Of a stretch of DNA of 64,000 nucleotides, positions 27,028 to 36,793 are shown piece by piece. Source of the stretch: Halomonas halophila (GTDB taxonomy: Bacteria; Pseudomonadota; Gammaproteobacteria; Pseudomonadales; Halomonadaceae); assembly GCF_030406665.1 (NCBI RefSeq), contig NZ_CP129121.1, positions 1,674,001-1,738,000 on the forward strand, in the 5' to 3' direction. The first letter of the stretch is position 1. Each line of letters starts with the position of its first letter. Below the pieces are notes generated by a model that was given only the letters and a program-made list of their open reading frames with translations, was not told the origin of the DNA and ran no database searches. A program made the position numbers and the translations under genes.

Positions 27028-27903
27028 CTAAGTTCTTGATGGAAACACCTGGCGCAGCGTCTCCGGGGCGACGCCGCGGCGGTCGTCGCGCTCGGTGTCG
27101 GGCTCGGTGTCGGGCTTGAGCGTCAGCAGCTCGGCGGCCACCGCCAGGGCGATCTCGCAGGGCCGCTTGCCGTGGGCACCGGGCACGCCGATCGGGCAGC
27201 GTACCGTTGCCAGTGCGGCCTCGTCGTGGCCGGCGTCGCGCAGCCGGCTCCTGAAGCTCGCCCACTTGCTGTCGGAGCCGATCATGCCGATCGAGGCGCA
27301 GTCGCCGCGCCGGAGCAGGGCGTCGACCAGGGCGCGATCCTCGGCGTGATCGTGGGTCATCACCAGGGCGTGGCAGCCGGCCGGCACCGAGGCCACCGCG
27401 GCCTCTACGTCCGCGCCCTCGGCGCCGGCTGCCGGCTGCATGAGATGCAGTCGGTCGCGGTCGCGAGCGTCGTCGGGAAAGGCGTGCTCGCGGCTGTCGA
27501 ACCACCACACGCGCCAAGGCAGCGGCGCCAGCGCCTGGACCAGCGCCCGGCCGACGTGGCCAGCGCCGAACAGCGCGATGTCCATCTCGGCGCCGGCGAA
27601 CGGCTCGATCAGCACGTGCACGTAGCCGCCGCAGCACTGGCCGGAGCGCCCGCCCAGCGGGAAGGCCTCCAGCCGGGTGTCGGTGCGGCCGCTGGCCAGC
27701 GCCTCGCGGGCGGCCTCGATCACCTGCTGCTCGAAGTGACCGCCGCCCAGGGTGTCATGGACGTCGTCGGCGGTGATCACCATCTTGGCGCCGGGCTCCC
27801 GCGGGGTGGAGCCGGCCACGCCCACCACGCTGGCCAGGGCGTGAGGGCGCGCCTCGCGCTGCAGGCGGGCGAGCGCCGCGTACCAGGGTTCAGGCGGGCG
27901 CAT
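27028..27903 (-). CDS. xdhC: Xanthine dehydrogenase accessory protein XdhC
   Basis: The 291-residue protein binds molybdenum cofactor and helps insert its sulfurated form into xanthine dehydrogenase. The N-terminal XdhC/CoxI domain has VVGVAGSTPREPGAKM and SGQCCGGYV. The C-terminal half is a Rossmann domain with LFGAGHVGRALV. The start MRPPEPWYAAL at 27903 overlaps the end of xdhB by 14 bases. It is the last gene of the xdhA-xdhB-xdhC operon. Confidence 0.92.
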   Translation of the reverse strand: MRPPEPWYAALARLQREARPHALASVVGVAGSTPREPGAKMVITADDVHDTLGGGHFEQQVIEAAREALASGRTDTRLEAFPLGGRSGQCCGGYVHVLIEPFAGAEMDIALFGAGHVGRALVQALAPLPWRVWWFDSREHAFPDDARDRDRLHLMQPAAGAEGADVEAAVASVPAGCHALVMTHDHAEDRALVDALLRRGDCASIGMIGSDSKWASFRSRLRDAGHDEAALATVRCPIGVPGAHGKRPCEIALAVAAELLTLKPDTEPDTERDDRRGVAPETLRQVFPSRT

Positions 27904-30356
27904 GGTCAGGCCTCTCGTCACGATCGGCATCCAGGTCGGCATCGGCGGTGGTGTGGGCCTTTCGCAGGGCCTCGGCGGCCATCAGTACCCGCTCCGGGGT
28001 GGCGGGCGTGTCCAGCGCCGGGCTGACGCGGTAGTCGGCGAGGCTCGCCAGGGCGTCGCGCAGCGCCGACCACACCGAGATGCCGAGCATGAAGGGCGGC
28101 TCGCCCACGGCCTTGGAGCGGTAGATGCTGGCCTGGGAGTTGGGATGGCCCTGCATCAGCTCGACGTTGAAGGTCTCGGGCAGGTCGCCGAAGGCCGGAA
28201 TCTTGTAGGTGGCCGGGCCGTCGGAGACCAGCCGGCCGGCCTCGTTCCAGACCAGCTCCTCGCTGGTCAGCCAGCCCATGCCCTGAATGAAGCCGCCCTC
28301 GATCTGGCCGATGTCGATGGCCGGGTTCAGCGAATCGCCCACGTCGTGGAGGATGTCGGCGCGGCTGACGCGGTACTCGCCGGAGAGCGTGTCGACCTCG
28401 ACCTCGGCCACGGCGGCCCCAAAGGCGTAGTAGTAGAAGGGGCGGCCGCGGCCGGTGGCGCGGTCGTAGTGGATCAGGGGCGTGGCGTAGAAGCCCTTCT
28501 CGGAGAGCGAGACGCGGCCGATATAGGCGGCCTGGACCAGCTCGCCCCAGGGGATACGCGTCTCGGCCTCGCCGAGCCCGGCCACCAGCTGGCCGTCCTC
28601 CAGGCGCATGGTCTCGCGGTCGAGCCCGCCCGCCTCCTGGTCGAAGTGGCCGGCGGCGAAGTCGAACAGCCGCTCGCGCAGCTTGCTCGCCGCGTCGCGG
28701 GCCGCCTGGCCGTTGAGGTCGGCGCCGCTGGAAGCGGCGGTGGGCGAGGTGTTGGGCACCTTGTCGGTGCGGGTGGCGCTGATGCGCACGCGTTCCAGGT
28801 CGAGACCCAGCTCCCGGGCCACCACCTGGCACACCTTGGTGTGCAGGCCCTGGCCCATCTCGGTGCCGCCGTGGTTGATCAGTACGCTGCCGTCGGTATA
28901 GACGTGCAGCAGCGCGCCGGCCTGGTTGAGGTGCTGGGCGGTGAAGGAGATGCCGAACTTCACCGGCGTCAGCGCCAGGCCGCGCTTCACGATCGGGCTT
29001 GTCGCGTTGAAGGCGGTGATCTCGCGGCGCCGGGCCCAGTAGTCGCTGCTTTGTTTGAGCTGGCCGATCAGGTCGTGCAGCAGGGTGAGCTGCTCGACGC
29101 GCTGGCCGTAGTGGGTGATATCGCGGGTCACGTCTAGCGGCGTGCCGTCCTCGCCCTTGGCGCGGTAGAGGTTGCGCTTGCGCACGGTCAGCGGGTCCTC
29201 GCCGAGATGGCGAGCGATGTCGTCCATGGCGCGCTCGATGATCATCATGCCCTGGGGGCCGCCGAAGCCGCGGAAGGCGGTGTTGGACGCCTTGTGGGTG
29301 CGGGCGCGCTGGCCGGTCACCCGGGCCTCGCCCAGCGAGTAGGCGTTGTCGGCGTGGAACATGGCGCGGTCGACGATCGCCTCGGACAGGTCCGGCGAGT
29401 AGCCGCAGTCGCCGATCACGGTGATGTCGCCGCCGGCGAGCACGCCGTGCTCGTCGAAGCCGAGCCGATAGCGGTTGTGGAAGGGGTGGCGCTTGCCGGT
29501 GGCGCGCAGGTCCTCGGCGCGGGGCAGGCGCAGCTTGGCCGGGCGGTTGGTGCGCCGGGCGATCAGCGCGGCGATGCAGGCCCAGGGCGAGGCCTGGGTC
29601 TCCTTGCCGCCGAAGCCGCCGCCCATGCGGCGCATCTCCATGGTCACCGCGTGGAAGGGCACGCCGAGTACCTCGGCGACCAGCTTCTGGCTCTCGCTGG
29701 GGTGCTGGTTGGAGGTGTAGACCATCACGCCCTCGTCCTCGGAGGGCACCACCAGGCAGGCCTGGCCCTCGAGGTAGAAGTGCTCCTGACCGCCGACGAA
29801 CTGCTCGCCCTCCAGCACGTGGGGTGCCCGCTCGAGGGCCGTCTGCCAGTCGCCGCGCTCGTGCACGTGGGTGGGGCGCACGAACTCCTCGCGCTCGGCG
29901 GCGGCCACCGGGTCCAGCGACGCCGGCTGCTCGTCGATCTCGACGATCGCCTCCTTGACCGCCAGCCGGGCCTCGCGGTGGCTTTCTGCCGCCACCGCGA
30001 ACAGGCTCTGGCCGAGGTAGCTGATCTCGTCGTCGGCGAAGATCGGGTCGCCCGGGAACACCGGGCCGATGTCGGTATGGCCGGGCACGTCGGCCAGGGT
30101 GATCACGTCCACCACGCCCGGCGCTTGGCGTACCTTTTCCAGGTCGAGCCGGGTCAGGCGGCCGTGGGCCACCGGCGAGAAGCCCACCGCCACGTGCAGG
30201 GCGTTGGCCGGCGTGGCGATATCGTCGATATAGGGCGCGCGGCCGGTCACATGCTTGACGGCGCTCTCGTGGGCGCTGGCATGGCCGGACGCCTCCCGGG
30301 AAGCGCTGGCCGTAGACGTCTCTGAAGCACGAGCGGCTTCGGGCGAGTTGGAAAGC

Positions 30357-30373
<17 letters not shown>
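27890..30373 (-). CDS. xdhB: Xanthine dehydrogenase molybdopterin-binding subunit
   Basis: The 827-residue large subunit binds the molybdopterin cofactor and carries the active site. Motifs include GQEHFYLEGQ, RGFGGPQGM, EMGQGLHTK and the catalytic-glutamate region KAVGEPPFMLG. The first ~40 residues are a low-complexity Ser/Ala-rich extension before the conserved VTGRAPYIDDI. It overlaps xdhA by 17 bases and xdhC by 14. The enzyme oxidises hypoxanthine to xanthine and urate. Confidence 0.95.
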
Positions 30374-31850
<1,477 letters not shown>

Positions 31851-31902
31851 GGGTGTCGGCTCCGATTGTGGTTGTAGTGGCCGGGAATCGTGGAATGACT
31901 TA

Positions 31903-31931
31903 ATTCTTGACCATATGGTCAGCTTTGGCAA
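31903..31931 (-). promoter_or_regulatory. Candidate xdhA promoter
   Basis: On the minus strand TTGCCA (31931-31926) and AAGAAT (31908-31903) are spaced by 17 bases, and the operator palindrome fills the spacer. Occupation by a TetR-type repressor there would block RNA polymerase. Confidence 0.4.
31907..31922. promoter_or_regulatory. RutR-type operator between xdhA and the TetR gene
   Basis: TTGACCATATGGTCAG matches the known RutR consensus TTGACCAnnTGGTCAA at 13 of 14 defined positions, and its core TGACCATATGGTCA is a perfect palindrome. It sits in the divergent region between xdhA and a RutR-family regulator gene. Confidence 0.75.
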
Positions 31932-32054
31932 GTGCCGCGGCGCCTCTCTCCACTTTTTATACGCCGATCGCGCGTTGGCGGTGATGCCGAATTGCCTTGG
32001 TGCCGGGCTCTGAGGCACTCTTTGGCCCCAGATCGGTACCGACAGCGAGGGCCC

Positions 32055-32741
32055 ATGGCCAAGGCAGACAACGGCAGTGAACAGGAAGGCGGCGCCATCC
32101 GCCGGCGCAACGAGCAGGCGATCCTGGCGGCGGCGGAGCGGGTCTTCGCCCGGCACGGCTATCGCGGGGCCAGCGTGCAGGAGATCGCCGAGCAGGCGGG
32201 GCTGCCCAAGTCCAACGTCCTCTATTACATGGGCAGCAAGCGCAGGCTCTACGTGCGCCTGCTGGAACAGGTGATGGAGCGCTGGAACGCCATGCTCGAC
32301 GACATCTCGGCCGACGACGATCCGGCCGAGGTGCTGTCGGCTTTCATTCGCTCGAAGATGTGGATGTCACGCCGGCACCCCGAGGGCTCGCGGCTGTTCG
32401 CCAGCGAGATCATCGGCGGCGCGCCCTTCCTGCAGGAGTATCTGAGCGGCGAGCTGCGCGACTGGGTGCACAGCCGCGCGGCGGTGTTTCGCCAGTGGGC
32501 CGAGCGGGGCCTGATGGACCCGGTCGACCCGGTGTGGCTGATCTTCCTGATCTGGTCCTCGACCCAGCACTACGCCGACTTCGAGGCCCAGGTCACCGGC
32601 ATCACCGGCCGCGAGGCGCTCTCCGACGAGGATATCGAGCGCATCACCGAGTTCCTGACCCGGGTGGTGATCAAGGGCTGCGGGGTGAAGCACCCCGCCG
32701 ACCGCGCGCCGGCCGACGAGGCACCGCTTACTGAGCGGTGA
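32055..32741 (+). CDS. TetR-family regulator, RutR type
   Basis: The 228-residue regulator has an N-terminal helix-turn-helix (VQEIAEQAGLPKSNVLYYMGSKRRLY, residues ~45-70). Its ligand domain shows the RutR signature (SRLFASEIIGGAPFLQEYL and LIFLIWSSTQHYADFEAQV). E. coli RutR senses uracil/thymine and controls pyrimidine and purine degradation genes. Here the gene is divergent from xdhABC, and RutR-like operators lie in front of xdhA and the NCS2 permease, so it probably governs purine catabolism. The ATG at 32055 has GCGAGGG upstream; the longer frame from 31932 crosses the operator region. Its 3' end overlaps the convergent permease by 14 bases. The effector molecule is not known. Confidence 0.85.
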   Translation: MAKADNGSEQEGGAIRRRNEQAILAAAERVFARHGYRGASVQEIAEQAGLPKSNVLYYMGSKRRLYVRLLEQVMERWNAMLDDISADDDPAEVLSAFIRSKMWMSRRHPEGSRLFASEIIGGAPFLQEYLSGELRDWVHSRAAVFRQWAERGLMDPVDPVWLIFLIWSSTQHYADFEAQVTGITGREALSDEDIERITEFLTRVVIKGCGVKHPADRAPADEAPLTER

Positions 32742-34104
32742 CCAGCAGCAGCACCGACAGCGCCGCCGACACCCACATCGCCGGGCGGATGTCCTCGAGG
32801 CGCCCGGTGGCCACCTTGATCAGCACGAAGCTCATGAAGCCGAAGGCGATGCCGAGGGTGATCGAGTAGGTCAGCGGCATCAGGATGATGGCCAGGAAAG
32901 CGGGAAAGGCCTGGTCGAAGCGCTGCCAGTCGATCTTTCCGATGGGGGCCATCATGAACAAGCCGACCAGCACCAGCGCCGGGGCGGTGGCGATGCCGGG
33001 GACCAGCGACAGCAGCGGCGAGAGGAACAGGAAAGGCAGGAACAGCAGCGCGATCACCACCGCCACCAGGCCGGTGCGGCCGCCCTGGGCGACGCCGGCG
33101 CCGGACTCGATGAAGGTCTGGGCGGCGCTGGTGCCCAGCGGTGCGGCGATCATCGAGGCGAAGGCGTCCACCGTCATCGAGCGCTTGAGGTTGCGCGGAT
33201 TGCCGTCCTCGTCCTTGAGGTCCGCCGATTCCGACAGCGCCATGAAGCACGACAGGGCGTCGAAGAAGTTGGTGAACAGCATCACGAAGATGAACGGCAG
33301 GTAGGCCACCTTCAGCGCGCCGAGGATGTCGACCTGCATCACGGCGCTGAAGTCCGGCCAGGCGGCCAGGCCGTTCCAGGCCACCATCACCTCGTCGCCC
33401 CACAGCCGTCCCATGGGCGCGGCCAGCAGCGTGGTCAGGGCGATGCCCATGATCAGCGCGCCGTTGAAGCGCAGGATCACGAACACCGCGGTGGCCACCA
33501 GGCCGAGGAAGAAGGTGGCGAGATGGGCGTCCATGGTGCCGAGCGATACCAGGGTGGCGTCGCTGCCGACGATGAAGCCGGCGTTCTGCAGCCCGATGAA
33601 GGTGATGAACAGCCCGATGCCGCAGGTGATGGCATAGCGCAGCGAGGCGGGTATGGCCTCGATGATGGCGCGGCGGACGTTGAACACCGCCAGCAGGGCG
33701 AACAGCACCCCCGACCAGAACACGCAGCCCAGCGCGACTTCCCAGCTGAGGCCGGCGCCCAGCACCAGGGTGTAGGTGAACAGCGCGTTCATGCCCATGC
33801 CCGGGGCGACCAGGATGGGGTTGCGGGCGTAGAGGCCCATCGCCAGGCTGCTCATGAAGCTGATCAGCACGGTGGCGGAGAGCGCCGCGGAGAAGGGAAT
33901 GCCGGCGTCCGAGAGCACGGCGGGGTTGACCACGATGATGTACATCCCGGCCAGGAAGGTGGCGATGCCGGCCAGGATCTCGGTCTTCAGCGTCGAGCCG
34001 CGGCGGGTGACGCCGAACCACCGATCGAGGAGAGGCAGGCTGGCCTGCCGCGAGGGTGCGTCCGCGTGGAGCGCCCCGTCGGCGCGGGGGGAAGTCTGTT
34101 GCAT
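32728..34104 (-). CDS. NCS2-family purine permease (AzgA/GhxP-like)
   Basis: The 458-residue carrier has 12-14 hydrophobic segments and the AzgA-branch motifs NPILVAPGMGMNALFTY, TNFFDALSCFMALSESA and APLGTSAAQTFIESGAGVAQGGRTG. Members import adenine, guanine or hypoxanthine by proton symport. Its placement next to purine-degradation genes and a shared operator type supports uptake of purine bases. The exact substrate among adenine, guanine and hypoxanthine is open. Confidence 0.9.
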   Translation of the reverse strand: MQQTSPRADGALHADAPSRQASLPLLDRWFGVTRRGSTLKTEILAGIATFLAGMYIIVVNPAVLSDAGIPFSAALSATVLISFMSSLAMGLYARNPILVAPGMGMNALFTYTLVLGAGLSWEVALGCVFWSGVLFALLAVFNVRRAIIEAIPASLRYAITCGIGLFITFIGLQNAGFIVGSDATLVSLGTMDAHLATFFLGLVATAVFVILRFNGALIMGIALTTLLAAPMGRLWGDEVMVAWNGLAAWPDFSAVMQVDILGALKVAYLPFIFVMLFTNFFDALSCFMALSESADLKDEDGNPRNLKRSMTVDAFASMIAAPLGTSAAQTFIESGAGVAQGGRTGLVAVVIALLFLPFLFLSPLLSLVPGIATAPALVLVGLFMMAPIGKIDWQRFDQAFPAFLAIILMPLTYSITLGIAFGFMSFVLIKVATGRLEDIRPAMWVSAALSVLLLVTAQ

Positions 34105-34149
34105 GCCGATACCCTGTTGTTGTTGTGGGTGGTGTGAGGCAGATTTTTT

Positions 34150-34165
34150 CTGACCTTTTGGTCAA
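34150..34165. promoter_or_regulatory. RutR-type operator upstream of the purine permease
   Basis: CTGACCTTTTGGTCAA matches TTGACCAnnTGGTCAA at 12 of 14 defined positions, with inverted half-sites TGACC and GGTCA. It lies 46 bases upstream of the permease start, the right distance for promoter occlusion. Confidence 0.65.
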
Positions 34166-34320
34166 GATCAGCGAAAACCAAGGCTAGCCGCTGGTTCGCC
34201 GGCGTGCAAGCGTCGGCCCGGCGGCACCCGGTCAACGCGTCATATGCCCGGGGCGTCGTGAACCGCGTGCCCCGCGGCGGAAGGCAAGAGCGACGACAGA
34301 CGAGACGACAAGAGACGAGC

Positions 34321-36780
34321 ATGACCAAAGGCGTGAATGACGCTTCTCCGGCCTGCCTGCCCATCGAGGCGAGGCTTGATGACATCCAGGCCGCGATGGC
34401 CGGGCATGCCCGCGCCCTGCTGGTGGCCGAGCCCGGCGCCGGCAAGACCACCCTGGTGCCGCTGGCGCTGCTCGAGGCCGACTGGTGCCGCGGGCAGCGC
34501 CTGCTGCTGCTCGAACCCCGCCGCGTGGCCGCCCGGCTGGCGGCGGGGCACATGGCCGATTCCCTGGGCGAAGCCGTGGGGCAGACGGTGGGCTACCGGA
34601 TGCGCGGCGAGTCCCGCGTCGGGACCGAGACGCGTCTCGAGGTGGTCACCCAGGGCGTGCTGACGCGCATGCTCCAGGAGGACCCGCTGCTCGAGGGCGT
34701 GGCCGGGGTGATCTTCGACGAGTTCCACGAGCGCAGCCTCGAGGCCGACCTCGGGCTGGCGTTGACCCTCGACGCCCAGTCGGTGCGCGACGACCTGCGC
34801 CTGCTGGTGATGTCGGCGACCCTGGACGTGGCCTCGCTGACCGCCGTGCTCGGCGAGGCAACGCCGGTGATCGAGTGCGAGGGGCGTCAGTTCCCGGTCG
34901 CCACCCATCACCGGCCGCCGAATCGCTCGCTCAAGCCCCATGACGAGGCCGCGCGCCATCAGGCGGCGGTGGTCGCCGAGGCGCTGGCGGCCGACGAAGG
35001 CGATGCCCTGGTGATCCTGCCGGGCGTCGGCGAGATCCGCCGGCTGGCGCGGGCACTGTCCGATCGGCTGCCCGATGCCGCGATCCACGAGCTTCACGGC
35101 CGGCTGCCGCTGGACGCCCAGCGTCGCGCGCTGGCCCCCGACGCCGAAGGCCGCCGCCGGGTGGTGCTGGCGACCGCCATTGCCGAGTCGAGCGTCACCG
35201 TGCCCGGCGTGCGGCTGGTGATCGACGCCGGGCTGGAGCGGCTGCCGGTGTTCCAGCCGCGCACCGGCCTGACGCGCCTCGAGACCCGCCGGCTTAACCG
35301 GGCCAGCGCCGATCAGCGCCGCGGCCGCGCCGGCCGCCAGGGCCCCGGCGTCTGCTACCGGCTGTGGGCCGAGGAGCAGCCACTGGTGCCGGACCGCGAG
35401 CCGGAGATCCGCCAGGCCGACCTGGCCCCGCTGGCCTTCGAGCTGGCGCGCTGGGGCATCACCGAGCCGCAGTCGCTGTCCTGGATCACGCCGCCGCCGG
35501 CGGGGGCGCTTTCCGCCGGGCGCGAGCTGCTGCGCGGCCTCGGCGTGCTGGACGATGCCCATCGCCTGACGGCGCTGGGCCGCGCCTGCGCGCGCTGGCC
35601 GACCCACCCACGGCTGGCGGTGATGCTTCAGCGCGCGTCCGAGCTCGACGCGGCGGCCCTGGCCTGCGGCCTGGCGGCGCTGCTCGAGGGTCGCGGTGCC
35701 GACGACGAGCGCGACCTGGCCGCGGCACTGGAGAAACGCTTCGCCAGCCCCGGCGAGGATCGCGCCTGGCAGCGCGATGCCAAACGCCTGGCGAGCCTGA
35801 TGGGCTGCCGGCTGTCGTCGCCGCGGTTCGAGGCGCTCGGCGAGCTGCTGGCGCTGGCCTGGCCCGAGCGCATCGCCCAGCGGCTCTCGCCGGGGCGCTT
35901 CCGGCTGGCCGGCGGCGGGCAGGGCACGCTGCCCGAGTCGCACCCGCTGGCCCACGCCGAGCTGCTGGTGGCGGTGGCCCTGGACGGCGAGGGCGGCGGC
36001 GGGCGGATCTTCCGCGCCGCGGCTCTGGACGAGGCGCGGCTGACGGCGCTGCATCCCGAGGCCGGCCAGTGGCGCGATCATCTCGAATGGTCCGACGAGC
36101 GCGGGCGGCTGGTCGGCGAACGCCGCCGTGGGCTCGGTGCCGTGGTGCTCGAGCGCCGGCCGCTGACGTCGCTGCCGCCGGAGGCCGCCCAGCAGGCGCT
36201 GCTCGAGGCGGTACGCCGGCGCGGGTTGCCGTTCGACGAGGCCACCGAGCAGCTGCGCGCCCGGGTCGCGCTGCTGCGCCGCACCCTGGGCGACGACTGG
36301 CCGGACTGGTCCGACGAGGCGCTGCTCGACGACCTGGACGCCTGGCTCGGCCCCTACCTGGCCGGGCTGTCGCGCCTCGACGAGGTCGAGGCGCTGCCGT
36401 TCGCGCGCATCCTCAGAGACGGCCTGGCCGGCGGCCAGTCGGCACGGATCGACGCCCTGGCGCCGACACACCTGACGGTGCCCAGCGGCTCGCGGGTGGC
36501 GCTGGACTATCGCGGCGAGACGCCGGTGCTGGCGGTGAAGCTGCAGGAGGTGTTCGGCTGGGAGGCCGCGCCGCGTCTGGTCGACGGCCGGGTCGCGCCG
36601 CTGCTGCATCTGCTGTCGCCGGCGCGGCGCCCGCTGCAGGTCACCGCAGACCTGACGAGCTTCTGGGCCAACGGCTACGCCGAGGTGCGCAAGGACATGC
36701 GCGGTCGCTATCCCAAGCATCCCTGGCCGGAGGATCCGTGGTCGGCCCAAGCCAGCGCACGGACCAAGCGGCGAAGCTGA
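34321..36780 (+). CDS. hrpB: ATP-dependent helicase HrpB
   Basis: This is an 819-residue DEAH-family helicase. Walker A GAGKTT is near residue 40, the motif II variant is DEFHERS, motif III is MSATLD, and the motif VI region is QRRGRAGRQGPG. The C-terminal HrpB-specific domain follows, ending with the conserved YPKHPWPEDP. Length matches E. coli HrpB. The ATG at 34321 follows AAGAGACGAGC. The cellular substrate of HrpB in most bacteria is not established. Confidence 0.93.
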   Translation: MTKGVNDASPACLPIEARLDDIQAAMAGHARALLVAEPGAGKTTLVPLALLEADWCRGQRLLLLEPRRVAARLAAGHMADSLGEAVGQTVGYRMRGESRVGTETRLEVVTQGVLTRMLQEDPLLEGVAGVIFDEFHERSLEADLGLALTLDAQSVRDDLRLLVMSATLDVASLTAVLGEATPVIECEGRQFPVATHHRPPNRSLKPHDEAARHQAAVVAEALAADEGDALVILPGVGEIRRLARALSDRLPDAAIHELHGRLPLDAQRRALAPDAEGRRRVVLATAIAESSVTVPGVRLVIDAGLERLPVFQPRTGLTRLETRRLNRASADQRRGRAGRQGPGVCYRLWAEEQPLVPDREPEIRQADLAPLAFELARWGITEPQSLSWITPPPAGALSAGRELLRGLGVLDDAHRLTALGRACARWPTHPRLAVMLQRASELDAAALACGLAALLEGRGADDERDLAAALEKRFASPGEDRAWQRDAKRLASLMGCRLSSPRFEALGELLALAWPERIAQRLSPGRFRLAGGGQGTLPESHPLAHAELLVAVALDGEGGGGRIFRAAALDEARLTALHPEAGQWRDHLEWSDERGRLVGERRRGLGAVVLERRPLTSLPPEAAQQALLEAVRRRGLPFDEATEQLRARVALLRRTLGDDWPDWSDEALLDDLDAWLGPYLAGLSRLDEVEALPFARILRDGLAGGQSARIDALAPTHLTVPSGSRVALDYRGETPVLAVKLQEVFGWEAAPRLVDGRVAPLLHLLSPARRPLQVTADLTSFWANGYAEVRKDMRGRYPKHPWPEDPWSAQASARTKRRS

Positions 36781-36793
36781 GTCGTCCCCGGGG

